This document shows positions 32,670-41,300 of a stretch of 64,000 nt of DNA, in pieces (within the stretch, counting starts at the first letter, position 1; every line of letters starts with the position of its first letter). Both the position numbers and the translations under genes were made by a program. The notes under the pieces are model-generated. The model worked only from the letters and a program-made list of their open reading frames with translations. It ran no database searches and had not been told where the DNA came from. The stretch is from CAWDVR01 sp044869805 (GTDB taxonomy: Bacteria; Acidobacteriota; Thermoanaerobaculia; Multivoradales; SZUA-115): NCBI GenBank assembly GCA_044869805.1, contig JBIOXV010000108.1, positions 1 to 64,000 on the forward strand, given 5' to 3'.

Positions 32670-33782
32670 TCACCCCCCCGGATCACCCCCGGCGCCCGGC
32701 GGCTCGGGAAGGAGCCGCACCTCGGCCGCGCCGTCGCCCTCCACCGCGAGCACGGTCCCCGGCTCGTAGGCCTTGCGGTGCAGGACCGCCATCCCCACCG
32801 CTCCCCCGCCGGCGAGCGGCGCGACCGCGCTACCCACGGCGCCCACCTCCTGGCCTTCGAAGAGCAGGCGCGCCCCGGCGGGTGGGGCCTCGGCACGGTC
32901 GAAGAGCAGGCGGCGCACGTCGCGGTTCGCCTTGCCGCGGTAGTGGATGCGGGCGATGACCTCCTGGCCGAGGTAGCAGCCCTTGGTGTAGCTCACGGCC
33001 TCCGCTTCGAGGCCGGTCTCCTGCGGGAAATGATCGCTGCCGAAGTCCTGGCCGAAGGCCGGCACGCCGGCCTCCACGCGCACCTGCTCCACGGCCTCGC
33101 GGCCCGCGGGCACGATCCCCGGCAACGCGAGCAGGCCTTCCACGAGCGGCGTCGCCACCGAGGCCGACACCCACAGGGTGAGCCCCGGCAGGCCGGCGAG
33201 CGGTGAGCGCGCCAGGCAGACCTCGATCCCCAGCACCATGGCGCGGGAGTTGCCGCGGGGGTCGGGCGGCAGTGGAGTGAGGCCCGCCAGCGCCCCCTCC
33301 GTGGCCGGCCCGAGGAGCGTCACCGGCAGCATGTCGGCGAGCGGCAGCACCTCGACGCGGTCGGCGATCAGGAACTTCTCGAGGTGCGCGGAGATCTCCT
33401 CGCCCTTGCCGGCGGGAAGCTCGAGCCACAGCCGGTCCTCGAGCGCGTGCACCACCACGTCGGCCAGGACCTTGCCCTGCTGCGAAGTAAAGAAGCTGTA
33501 AGCGCCATGACCGGGCGCGAGTGCCTTGACGTCGCAGGTGACGAGCCCGTGCAGGAACCGTTGGCGGTCCTTGCCGGTGAGCTCCAGCCGCGAGATCCAG
33601 CTCCGGTCGAAGAGCCCCGCGCGGCTGCGGAGCGCTTCCACCTCGCGGGCGAGATCGCCGTACCCGGTCACGATCTGGTTCCCCGCCCAGCCGCCGAAGC
33701 GGGCCCCGAGCCGGCGGTGCAGCGTGGCGAGAGGTAGGCGGGCGAGATGTCGGGGCTGGGGCGGGGAGGCGGTTTCGGTCAC
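32670..33782 (-). CDS. ygfZ: folate-binding Fe-S protein maintenance factor YgfZ
   Basis: GcvT-like protein that uses tetrahydrofolate to help build or repair Fe-S clusters in enzymes such as MiaB. 370 residues with the family signature KGCYLGQEV near residue 262, and an N-terminal GcvT-like domain (SRAGLFDRS, LHGLVTCDVKAL). Start is GTG at 33782 without a clear ribosome-binding site. It reads toward the aquaporin gene with a 48-base gap. C-terminal residues are Gly/Pro-rich. Confidence 0.9.
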   Translation of the reverse strand: MTETASPPQPRHLARLPLATLHRRLGARFGGWAGNQIVTGYGDLAREVEALRSRAGLFDRSWISRLELTGKDRQRFLHGLVTCDVKALAPGHGAYSFFTSQQGKVLADVVVHALEDRLWLELPAGKGEEISAHLEKFLIADRVEVLPLADMLPVTLLGPATEGALAGLTPLPPDPRGNSRAMVLGIEVCLARSPLAGLPGLTLWVSASVATPLVEGLLALPGIVPAGREAVEQVRVEAGVPAFGQDFGSDHFPQETGLEAEAVSYTKGCYLGQEVIARIHYRGKANRDVRRLLFDRAEAPPAGARLLFEGQEVGAVGSAVAPLAGGGAVGMAVLHRKAYEPGTVLAVEGDGAAEVRLLPEPPGAGGDPGG

Positions 33783-33823
33783 CGGCGAAGTGTATCCCCA
33801 CAGTGTGACGGCCGGCCCGGCCT

Positions 33824-33850
33824 GTCATCCTGAGCGAAGCGAAGGATCTG
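33824..33850 (+). repeat. dispersed repeat, TCCTGAGCGnAGCGAAGGA type, copy 2
   Basis: GTCATCCTGAGCGAAGCGAAGGATCTG, matching the copy at 4288-4314 with substitutions that keep the outer ATCC/GGAT pairing. It lies in the short divergent gap between ygfZ and the next gene. Confidence 0.6.
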
Positions 33851-33881
33851 AGTGGGGGTGGCTGGAGGCTAGAATCTCGCC

Positions 33882-34721
33882 ATGACCTCCGAGCCGTTCA
33901 CTCTCAGCCCACCCACCGGCCGCGCGCTCCACGGCCTGGTGGACTTTCCCGAAGCGCCCGGGCCGCGGCCCACGGTGGTGGTCTGCCACGGATTCAAGGG
34001 GTTCATGGAATGGGGGTTCTTCCCCTACCTCGCCGAGCTGCTGGCCAACCGGGGCTATACCGTGGTGCGCTTCAACCTCTCGGGCGCCGGCATGCTGCCC
34101 GGCGACGAGCTGGTGACCTCGACCGACGCCTTCAAGGCCAACACCTACGGCAAGGAGCTCGAAGACCTGCTCGCGGTGCTGGCGGCCCTCGCGAGCGAGA
34201 TCGCTCCCGGCCGCATCGACCTCGAACGGCTCGGCCTCGTCGGCCACAGCCGAGGAGGCGGTGCGGCGCTCCTCGCCGCGGCCTCGGACGCCTGGCGCGA
34301 GAAGGCTCGGGCGCTCGTAACCTGGGCGGCGATCGCCTCGATCGACCGCCTCGACCCGGCGACCATGGCCCTGTGGCGGCGCCTGGGCGAGCTACCGGTC
34401 GAGAACGCTCGCACCGGCCAGAAGCTCGCCCTGGGGCCGGAGATGCTCGCCGAGGTGGAGGCCGCCCCGCCCGCCCTCGATCTCCTGGCCGCCGCGGGCC
34501 GGCGACGGGCGCCGTGGCTGATCGTGCACGGCGAGGCGGACGAGAGCGTGCCCGCCGACGAAGGCCGGGCGCTCGCCGGGGCCGCGGCCGAGCCCAGCGA
34601 GCTGCTGGAGATCCCCGAGGGCAGCCACACCTTCGGCGCCCGGCATCCCTTCGCCGGCCCGACGCCGCAGCTCATCCAGGCGATGAACGCCACGCAGACG
34701 TGGTTTCGGCGTCATCTCTAG
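33882..34721 (+). CDS. alpha/beta hydrolase, dienelactone-hydrolase-like
   Basis: 279-residue cytosolic serine hydrolase. The oxyanion region VVVCHGFKGFMEWGFFP, nucleophile elbow GHSRGGG near residue 120, acid in HGEADESVP and histidine in GSHTFG are all present, so the triad is intact, unlike the pseudo-hydrolase at 10042. Substrate unknown. The isochorismatase-like gene follows after 44 bases and may be co-transcribed. Confidence 0.88.
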   Translation: MTSEPFTLSPPTGRALHGLVDFPEAPGPRPTVVVCHGFKGFMEWGFFPYLAELLANRGYTVVRFNLSGAGMLPGDELVTSTDAFKANTYGKELEDLLAVLAALASEIAPGRIDLERLGLVGHSRGGGAALLAAASDAWREKARALVTWAAIASIDRLDPATMALWRRLGELPVENARTGQKLALGPEMLAEVEAAPPALDLLAAAGRRRAPWLIVHGEADESVPADEGRALAGAAAEPSELLEIPEGSHTFGARHPFAGPTPQLIQAMNATQTWFRRHL

Positions 34722-34765
34722 CTGGCGAATCAACCTGCTGCGCGGGCGAGAGAAGGAGCCTCGAG

Positions 34766-35398
34766 ATGATCCCACTGCTCTTCTGGGACGTCGATACCCA
34801 GGTCGACTTCATGCGCTCCGATGGCAAGCTCTACGTGCCGGAGGCCGAGAGCCTGATCCCCAACCTCGCCCGCCTGACCGAAGCGGCGCGGCGCCACCGC
34901 GTTCCGGTCGTCGCCTCGGCCGACGACCACGAGCCGGGCGACCCCGAGATCTCCGACGCGCCCGACTTCCGCGACACCTACCCTCCCCACTGCCTGCGCG
35001 GCACGCCCGGCGTGCGCCGCATCCCGGAGACCGCCCGGGAGAGCGCGGTCGAGGTCGGCCACCAGCCGCTCTCCGACCAGGAGATCGCCCGCCTGACGGC
35101 CGGCCCGCCGCCCGTGATCCTGATCCACAAGAAGCGCTTCGACGTATTCTCCAACCCCAACACCGAGCGCCTCGTGCGCGCCCTCGACCCACGGCGCATC
35201 GTGGTCTACGGCGTGGCGCTCGACGTCTGCAACCGCTACGCGATCGAGGGCCTGCTGGCGCGCGGCTTCGGCGGCCTCGAGCTGGTCACCGACGCCACCA
35301 AGCCCATCCACGCCGAGGACGTCGCGGCGCTGCTGGAAAGTTGGGAAGCGCGGGGAGTGAAGCTCACCACGACCGACGAGGTGCTGCGCGGGTTGTAG
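34766..35398 (+). CDS. isochorismatase/nicotinamidase-family cysteine hydrolase
   Basis: 210 residues. Asp in FWDVDTQVDF (near residue 13), Lys in LIHKKRFDVF (near residue 117) and Cys in GVALDVCNRY (near residue 154) form the family catalytic triad. The H and D residues in ADDHEPGDPE could hold a metal as in nicotinamidases. A clear GAAGGAG site precedes ATG 34766. Nicotinamidase is plausible but not certain. It converges on the decarboxylase gene. Confidence 0.85.
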   Translation: MIPLLFWDVDTQVDFMRSDGKLYVPEAESLIPNLARLTEAARRHRVPVVASADDHEPGDPEISDAPDFRDTYPPHCLRGTPGVRRIPETARESAVEVGHQPLSDQEIARLTAGPPPVILIHKKRFDVFSNPNTERLVRALDPRRIVVYGVALDVCNRYAIEGLLARGFGGLELVTDATKPIHAEDVAALLESWEARGVKLTTTDEVLRGL

Positions 35399-35414
35399 CG
35401 GCGCCGGCCGCGGC

Positions 35415-36875
35415 TCAGGCTCCGAGCGCTTCGACCTGCTCGCGGAGAACCTGCAGCGCCAGCTCGATCGTCCGCAGGTGAGTACGGAACGACAGCGCCA
35501 CCATCCGCAACACGAACTTCCCGTCGATCATCGTGGAGGAGAGGAAGATCCGGCCGTCCTTCCGCACGTTGTCGACGATCTGCTGGTTGAGCTCGTTGGC
35601 CTGCTCCAGGGTTGCACCCGGCGGGGCCCAGCGGTAGGTGACGATCGAGAGGTCGGGCGGCGGGCCGACCTCGAAGGCCAAGGCCTCGATCTCGCGGTAG
35701 AAGTAGCGCGCCAGGAGCAGCTTCTCGTCGAGCGCCGCGCGGAAGGGCTCGGTGCCGAGCAGGACGAGCGGCAGCCACATGCGCAGCGCCCGGAAGTGCT
35801 TGGTGAGCTCGGGCGACACGTCGGCGGGCGAGACCTCGCCGGGCTCGCGCAGGGCGTCCTGCAAGTAGGCGCCCGAGTAGCTGTGCGCGGCCGCGAGCTG
35901 CCGCGCGTCGCGCACCAGCACGATGCCGGCTCCCCAGGGCAGGAACAGGCTCTTGTGCGGGTCGAGGATCACCGAATCGGAGCGCTCGATGCCGGCGAGC
36001 ACACCGCGGCCGTGCTCGGTCAGCAGGAAGAAGCCGCCGTAGGCCGCGTCGACGTGGAACCAGCAGCCTTCTCGCTCGGCGATCGAGGCGATGGCGTCGA
36101 GCGGGTCTACGGCGCCGGTGTCGGTGGTGCCGGCGTTGGCCACGATCATCCAGGGCCGGAGGCCCTGCGCGCGGTCGGCGGCGATCGCCTGCTCGAGCGC
36201 ATCCGGCCGCATCCGGAAGCGCTCGTCGATCGGGATCTGACGCACCTGCACCTCCACGAGGCCGGCGATCTGCAGCGACTTCTCGATGCAGTGGTGGGCC
36301 TGGGAGGTGAGGTAGACCACGGCTGAAGCGAGCTTTGCGCCCCGGATGGCGTGGGCGTCGCGGGCGGTGACGATCGCGGTCAGGGTGGCGAGGCTGCCGC
36401 CGGAGGCGATGTTGCCGCCGGCCGTGGCGGGATAGCCGACCAGGTCCGCCACCCAGCGCAGCAGCAGGTTCTCCATGCGCACCGGCCCCGGGCCGGTGAA
36501 GAAGATTCCCGGGTACTTGTTGCTGACCGCTGCCAGGTAGTCGGCAAGCGCCGAGTGGTAGATCCCGCCGCCCGGGATGTAGGCGAGGTGGCCTCCCGAG
36601 GCGGTGGCGGCCCCGGGGCGCACGACCTCGCGCTCGAAGAGCTCGAGCGCGGCCTCGATCGACATGCCGTGCTCCGAGATCGGGGCCTCCAGCAGCCCGA
36701 TCCCTTTGCCCTGGGTCTCCTCGTAGGCCTTGGCGGTCTCGATCTCTTGCAGGAAACGCTCGGAGGAGGCCACCACCGCCTTGCGAAGCTTCCGGCGGCC
36801 GGACGCCCCGGGATCGAGCGGCCGGGAAGCGCGTTCGAGCCGGCGGATGCGCGTCAGCAGCGCCTTCTTCGTCAT
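35415..36875 (-). CDS. PLP-dependent group II decarboxylase (aromatic amino acid/glutamate type)
   Basis: 486-residue fold-type I PLP enzyme. The substrate-cap region GGHLAYIPGGGIYHSALADY, HVDAAYGG (PLP-stacking and Asp) and the Schiff-base Lys in DPHKSLFLPWG near residue 306 match group II decarboxylases. Substrate may be aromatic amino acid, glutamate or similar. It is the last gene of the acyl-CoA block, 23 bases after the HAD gene, so an amine or amino-acid catabolic link is possible. Confidence 0.9.
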   Translation of the reverse strand: MTKKALLTRIRRLERASRPLDPGASGRRKLRKAVVASSERFLQEIETAKAYEETQGKGIGLLEAPISEHGMSIEAALELFEREVVRPGAATASGGHLAYIPGGGIYHSALADYLAAVSNKYPGIFFTGPGPVRMENLLLRWVADLVGYPATAGGNIASGGSLATLTAIVTARDAHAIRGAKLASAVVYLTSQAHHCIEKSLQIAGLVEVQVRQIPIDERFRMRPDALEQAIAADRAQGLRPWMIVANAGTTDTGAVDPLDAIASIAEREGCWFHVDAAYGGFFLLTEHGRGVLAGIERSDSVILDPHKSLFLPWGAGIVLVRDARQLAAAHSYSGAYLQDALREPGEVSPADVSPELTKHFRALRMWLPLVLLGTEPFRAALDEKLLLARYFYREIEALAFEVGPPPDLSIVTYRWAPPGATLEQANELNQQIVDNVRKDGRIFLSSTMIDGKFVLRMVALSFRTHLRTIELALQVLREQVEALGA

Positions 36876-36898
36876 CGCGTCGTGGGTGTTCCGCCCTG

Positions 36899-37594
36899 CT
36901 ATCCGGCCAGCTCCGGCAGCATCCCGGCCGCCTCGATCAAGTCCGCGGCCACCCAGTCCGCGCCGGCGGCGGCGAGGCGCGCGGCCGAGGTGCGGCCGGT
37001 GGCCACGGCCAGCACCGGCACGCCGTGCGCCTTGCCGCAGGCCACGTCGAGCACCGTGTCGCCGATGATCAGCGCCTCCTGGGGAGCGAAACGGCGGCCG
37101 GTGGCCGCCTCAGCCCGCTCCAGCGCCGCGGGCACCAGCTCGTGACGCTCGATGCCGTCGTCCCCGAAGCCGCCGAACGGGAAGTGGCGGTTCAAGTCGA
37201 AGCGGCCGAGCTTGGAGCGCGCCCCCGGCTCCCAGTTGCCGGTCAGGAGGGCGAGGGCGTGCTCGCCGCGGCCGGCCAGCCGGTCGAGGGTGTCTTCCAC
37301 GCCCGGCATCAGCCGCATGGACTCGCGGGAGAGCTCCGCCTCGAGCCGCGCCAGGTACTGCTCGCGCATGCGCGGCAGGCGCCGGTGCACCTCGCCGGCC
37401 TCGAGTCCCGCCGCGGTCATCAGCTCGAGCACGATCTGGCCGTCCGTCTTGCCGCCGAAGTCGTAGCCCGCGAGGTCGCCGGCGGTGCCGAACACCTCGA
37501 GCAGGCAGTCGCCGAACATCTGTGCCGGTTGCCGGCCGCAGGTCAGCAGCGTGCCGTCGACGTCGAAGAGGAGGAGACGCGCACTCAACGCCAA
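36899..37594 (-). CDS. HAD-superfamily phosphatase, Gph-like
   Basis: 231 residues with HAD motif I DVDGTLLTCG, motif II LLTGNWEP, and motif IV IIGDTVLDV; a helical cap lies between (about 30-95). The LTGN motif is unusual but seen in phosphoglycolate-phosphatase relatives. Start TTG at 37594 (or TTG 37588) overlaps the end of the enoyl-CoA hydratase gene by about ten bases, so translation is coupled. Substrate unknown. Confidence 0.85.
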   Translation of the reverse strand: MALSARLLLFDVDGTLLTCGRQPAQMFGDCLLEVFGTAGDLAGYDFGGKTDGQIVLELMTAAGLEAGEVHRRLPRMREQYLARLEAELSRESMRLMPGVEDTLDRLAGRGEHALALLTGNWEPGARSKLGRFDLNRHFPFGGFGDDGIERHELVPAALERAEAATGRRFAPQEALIIGDTVLDVACGKAHGVPVLAVATGRTSAARLAAAGADWVAADLIEAAGMLPELAG

Positions 37595-38409
37595 CTCACC
37601 GGCTTCTTCGTCTCGAGGAACGTCGCGATGCCCCGCTTGCAGTCGGCCGTGGCGCGGGCGGCGGCGTTGGCCGCCGTGGCGCGTTCCAGGGCGTCCTCGA
37701 GCGGCCGGCCGAAGACCTCGAGCAGCAGGCGCTTAGTGCGCGCGATCGACTCCGAGCTCGCCCGGCCCAGCACCTCGGCGGCGATCGCCTCGCCGGCCGT
37801 GGCCAGCTCCTCCCGCGGCACCACGCGGTTGGCGAGGCCGATCGCCAGCGCCTTCTCGGCGTCGATCGGCTCCGGGTTGAGCAGCATCTCGCGGATGTCC
37901 GAGCCGCGCAGGCGAAGCGGCAGGTAGGTCGCCACCAGCGCCGCCACGAAGCCGATCCTCACCTCGCTGTAGAGGAACTTGGCGTCGTCCGCGGCGAGCA
38001 CGAAGTCGTGCGCCGTGGTCAGGCCGCAGCCACCCGCCACGCAAGAGCCGTGCACCAGCGCCACGGTCAGCGCCTCCTGCCGCAACACCGCCTCGAACAG
38101 CCCTCGCAGCCGCTCGGAGTCGGCGCGATTGTCCTCGGGGCTCGCGTCCAGCAGCGAGCGCAGGTGCTCGAGGTCGGCGCCGGCCGAGAAGTGCCTGCCG
38201 GCGCCGGCGAGGAGGATCGCCCGCACTCCCTCGTCGCGCCACGTCCGCCGGTAGAGGCCGGTGAGCTCGGCGAGCAGGGGCGGCGACAGGGCGTTGGCGC
38301 GCTCGGCGTTGGCGAGCGTCACCCACAGCAGGTCTTCCTGGCGGCGGACCTCGAGGTACTGGTAGGCGCGCTCGCCCGGAGATGGCTTGTCGTCCGCTCC
38401 CGGGGCCAT
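37585..38409 (-). CDS. enoyl-CoA hydratase/isomerase (methylglutaconyl-CoA hydratase-like)
   Basis: Crotonase-fold enzyme acting on an acyl-CoA. 274 residues with the oxyanion-hole segments GRHFSAGADLEHL and SCVAGGCGLTTAHD, and a Glu in YSEVRIGFVAAL. The neighbourhood (AtuA-like, carboxyltransferase) suggests leucine, isovalerate or acyclic terpene breakdown, where LiuC hydrates 3-methylglutaconyl-CoA; this is inference from context. It starts two bases after the AtuA C-terminal gene. Confidence 0.88.
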   Translation of the reverse strand: MAPGADDKPSPGERAYQYLEVRRQEDLLWVTLANAERANALSPPLLAELTGLYRRTWRDEGVRAILLAGAGRHFSAGADLEHLRSLLDASPEDNRADSERLRGLFEAVLRQEALTVALVHGSCVAGGCGLTTAHDFVLAADDAKFLYSEVRIGFVAALVATYLPLRLRGSDIREMLLNPEPIDAEKALAIGLANRVVPREELATAGEAIAAEVLGRASSESIARTKRLLLEVFGRPLEDALERATAANAAARATADCKRGIATFLETKKPVSWR

Positions 38410-38411
38410 GC

Positions 38412-38765
38412 TCAGGCGCCCTTCCCGATCCCCAGCTCGGCCGCCAGCTCGTCCGGCACCTCGAGCTCCAGCATCAGCAGGCCCTGGCCGTGGGTCTTAC
38501 CCTGGGCGTCGTTCTTCAGGCTCTCGGTGCCGCCGCCGCCGAGCGAGTCGTGGAGGATGAAGTTCAGGGCCCGGATCCTGGGCACCTCGTAGCGGTCCAC
38601 GCGGCCGCGGCAGACCTCGCGGAAGTGCTGCTTCACCCGCTCCGCGGTCAGCTCGCGGCGCAGCAGCTCGTAGGCGGCCGGGGTGTCGGCGATCAGGCCG
38701 ACGTTCGAGGCGTCGCCCTTGTCGCCCGAGCGGGCGTGGGCGATGGCCCTCAGGGGTACCCTCAC
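38412..38765 (-). CDS. AtuA C-terminal-like domain protein, encoded separately
   Basis: 117 residues starting GTG at 38765: IAHARSGDKGDASNVGLIA near the N-terminus and RALNFILHDSLGGGGTESL near the middle are hallmarks of the ferredoxin-fold domain that usually ends AtuA-type proteins. Here it is its own gene. A GTGA overlap joins it to the small membrane-protein gene upstream. Likely works with the AtuA N-terminal protein; biochemical role unknown. Confidence 0.85.
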   Translation of the reverse strand: MRVPLRAIAHARSGDKGDASNVGLIADTPAAYELLRRELTAERVKQHFREVCRGRVDRYEVPRIRALNFILHDSLGGGGTESLKNDAQGKTHGQGLLMLELEVPDELAAELGIGKGA

Positions 38766-39082
38766 GGCGCGGCCTCCGCCGGCAGCAGCGCCGCGATCCC
38801 CAGCGCCAGCGCTTCGCGGTGCCGGGCGGCGAGCAGCGCGAACGCGCCCCATCCCAGGGCCAGCACCACGATCGCCGGCACCCGGCGGCGGCCGAAGGCG
38901 CGTTTGAGAGTCAGAGCGTAGGCGAAGGCAGCCAGGAGCGCCCAGGCCAGGAAGGCCAGGCGGTCGGCCACGGCGCTGGCGAGGAAGCCCAGCAGGAGGA
39001 TCGGTGTCACGCCTGCCAGGAGCCACGCATACCAACCGGGAGGGGCGGGCGGTTCGCCTGGGACTCTAGGCGTGACGCTCAC
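38762..39082 (-). CDS. small membrane protein between the two AtuA halves
   Basis: 106 residues starting GTG at 39082 (VSVTPRVPGEPPAPPGWYAW). Three hydrophobic segments (about 18-38, 41-58 and 68-82, the last with VLALGWGAFALLAA) make it an integral membrane protein; a fourth short one lies at the C-terminus. GTGA overlaps at both ends lock it between the AtuA N- and C-terminal genes. No known family recognised. Confidence 0.75.
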   Translation of the reverse strand: MSVTPRVPGEPPAPPGWYAWLLAGVTPILLLGFLASAVADRLAFLAWALLAAFAYALTLKRAFGRRRVPAIVVLALGWGAFALLAARHREALALGIAALLPAEAAP

Positions 39083-40458
39083 ACTTCCTCCACGGTGACC
39101 ACGATATGGTCTTCCACCACCTCGCGCGCCAGCAGCGCCGGCCAGTAGGCGACGATGCGCTGCGGCTTCGGCCGGCCGCCGGCGAAGCCGGTGACCCCCG
39201 GCGGGCCCGCGGTGACCAGCGGCGCGATCTCCTTGCCGAAGCGCTCGACGCGCGCCGCGTCCGGGTCGCGCACTCCCAGCCGCAGCACCACCTCCGGCGG
39301 GTCGTCCGGTGCGGGCAGGATGCCGGGCAGGCAGGCGCCCAGGCCGAGGTACTCCTCGGAGCGGTGCTCGGGGTCGAAAGAGCAGCCGGCGCGCTCGAGC
39401 CGCTTCCACACGATCTCGGCCGCCAGCCTCGCCTTCTCCAGAGCGCGCGGCCCGGCGAGCGTGATCTCGCCACTCGCCTTGTAGCCCGCGAGGTAGGAGG
39501 CCGAGACCTTGAGAAACGGTGTGTTCGGCCGGCCGCGGATGCCGGAGACCCGCACCCGGTCGGGCCCCTCCTGGGCGAGCTCGATGGAGGTGAAGTCGGC
39601 GGTCACGTCCGGGGTCACGTACTCGGCCGGGTCGCCCATTTCGTAAACCAACTGCTCGGCCACGGTGTCTATCGTCACCATGCCCCCGGTGCCGGGATGC
39701 TTGGTGACCACGAACGAGCCGTCCGCGGAGGCCTCCGCGATGGGGTAACCGACGTTCCAGAGCTCGGGCACCTCCCAGAAACGGGTGAAGTTGCCGCCCG
39801 TGGCCTGAGCCCCGCATTCGAGCACGTGCCCCGCGATGGTGCCCGCCGCCAGGCGGTCCCAGTCGTCCGCCGCCCAGCCGAACTCGTGCACCAGCGGCGC
39901 CAGGGCCAGGGCGGTGTCCGTTATACGCCCGCAGAGGACGATCAGCGCCCCCTGCTCCAGGGCCTGGCAGACTGGCTGTGCGCCCAGGTAGGCGTTGGCG
40001 CTCGTCACCTGTTCGACGACCGACGAAAGAGAGACGCCGGTGTCCATGTTCTTGAACGGGTGGCCGGCCGCGATCAGCTCGGGGAGGCGCGGCAGCAGGT
40101 CGTCGCCCTCCACCACCCCGACGCGCACCCCCGAGACCCCCAGCTCGCGCGCCACCTCGAAGATCTTGGTGCGGCAGGCCCGCGGGTTGAGGCCGCCGGC
40201 GTTGGTCAGCACCCGGACGTTCTTCTCCTTGAGCTCGGGGAGCACGCGGCGGATGAAGTCGATGAAATCGGTGGCGTAGCCGAGGACGGGATCGCGCAGC
40301 TTTTGGCGCATCATGATCGAGAGGGTCACCTCGGCCAGGTAATCCATCCCGATGTAGTCGATCGGGCCGCCGGCGAGCAGCTCGACCGGCGCGTCGACGT
40401 TGTCGCCCCAGAACCCCTGCCCGTTGCCGACCCGCACCGTCGCTTTGAGCGCCGTCAT
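39079..40458 (-). CDS. atuA: AtuA-like acyclic terpene utilisation protein (DUF1446), N-terminal part
   Basis: 459 residues. FWGDNVDAPVELLAGGPIDY, MDYLAEVTL, NAGGLNPRAC and the middle GRITDTALALAPLVHEFGW match the AtuA/DUF1446 family, known from citronellol and geraniol catabolism but widespread. Many AtuA proteins end in the ferredoxin-fold domain found here at 38412. Start ATG at 40458, only 18 bases from the divergent NFACT-R gene. It leads the block that ends in the decarboxylase. Confidence 0.9.
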   Translation of the reverse strand: MTALKATVRVGNGQGFWGDNVDAPVELLAGGPIDYIGMDYLAEVTLSIMMRQKLRDPVLGYATDFIDFIRRVLPELKEKNVRVLTNAGGLNPRACRTKIFEVARELGVSGVRVGVVEGDDLLPRLPELIAAGHPFKNMDTGVSLSSVVEQVTSANAYLGAQPVCQALEQGALIVLCGRITDTALALAPLVHEFGWAADDWDRLAAGTIAGHVLECGAQATGGNFTRFWEVPELWNVGYPIAEASADGSFVVTKHPGTGGMVTIDTVAEQLVYEMGDPAEYVTPDVTADFTSIELAQEGPDRVRVSGIRGRPNTPFLKVSASYLAGYKASGEITLAGPRALEKARLAAEIVWKRLERAGCSFDPEHRSEEYLGLGACLPGILPAPDDPPEVVLRLGVRDPDAARVERFGKEIAPLVTAGPPGVTGFAGGRPKPQRIVAYWPALLAREVVEDHIVVTVEEV

Positions 40459-40476
40459 GTTCTTTGCAAGGTTAGC

Positions 40477-40857
40477 ATGCCAACTATGGCCAGCAAGGGC
40501 AGAGGGCACAAGAGCTTGAGCGTGGACGGGTTCGACGTCCTGATCGGCAAGGGAGACGCCGAGAACGACGCCTTGACCTTCCGAGTGGCGGAGCCGAGGG
40601 ACTTCTGGCTGCATGTGGCCGGCTACCAGGGCAGCCACGTGGTGGTGCGCAACCCGGAGGGCCTCTCCGAGCTGCCGCGGCCGGTCCTCGAACGCGCCGC
40701 CGAGCTCGCCGCGTGGCACTCCAAGGCGCGAAAAGCCGGAGGCAAGGTCGAGGTCCACGCCTGCCGGGTTGCGGACGTTGGCAAGCCCAGGGGCTTCGCC
40801 CCCGGCAAGGTCGAGCTGCGGCGCTTCACGTCGCTCAAGGTCTATGCGAGGGAATAG
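40477..40857 (+). CDS. stand-alone NFACT-R (DUF814) RNA-binding domain
   Basis: 126 residues. DGFDVLIGKGDAENDALTFR then FWLHVAGYQGSHVVVR is the NFACT-R signature, the last domain of RqcH/NEMF ribosome-rescue proteins. Here it stands alone, without the NFACT-N and coiled-coil parts. Small stand-alone forms are known; they probably bind structured RNA, but no role is shown. ATG 40477 has AAGG five bases upstream; ATG 40486 is a second choice. Confidence 0.85.
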   Translation: MPTMASKGRGHKSLSVDGFDVLIGKGDAENDALTFRVAEPRDFWLHVAGYQGSHVVVRNPEGLSELPRPVLERAAELAAWHSKARKAGGKVEVHACRVADVGKPRGFAPGKVELRRFTSLKVYARE

Positions 40858-40915
40858 CGGTGGCGTGTCCGTCTAAGAGAAGCCGATTTCTACTTCACCC
40901 GAAGGGAGGCCCGCA

Positions 40916-41269
40916 GTGCTTTACGAGAGGCTGAACCTGGAGATGCGCCGCACCGTGGACGTCTTCGTTCTCCGCCTGCAGACGCTGCCCTGGCAGTACC
41001 GCACCTCCCTGCTGGCGGAGGCCTCGGCCTCGTTCGAGGGCCAGTTCCAGGGCACCGCCGCCGAGCTCGCCGCCCGCGGCTTCCTGACCGCGGTGCTCGA
41101 GCGCCTCGACGACGCCGAAGAGGTCGACGACCCCGACCGCGCCCACCTGCTCTCGCTGTCCCTCAACCCCCACCACCGCAGCCTGGCGGACCGCTACTTC
41201 GCCGAAAACCCCGACGAGGTGCGGCTGAAGGCCGAGCCGGAACCGGAGCGCGCCTGGGCGGTGAACTGA
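40916..41269 (+). CDS. conserved hypothetical protein
   Basis: 117 residues starting GTG at 40916 with a good GGGAGG site. Predicted mostly helical: LNLEMRRTVDVFVLRLQTLP then helices to EAEPEPERAW. No signal peptide, no membrane segment, no motif I recognise. It follows the NFACT-R gene by 58 bases and may share its transcript. Acidic C-terminus. Confidence 0.7.
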   Translation: MLYERLNLEMRRTVDVFVLRLQTLPWQYRTSLLAEASASFEGQFQGTAAELAARGFLTAVLERLDDAEEVDDPDRAHLLSLSLNPHHRSLADRYFAENPDEVRLKAEPEPERAWAVN

Positions 41270-41300
41270 GAGAGACGCCAGCCGGGCGCTGGCGGCGGGC

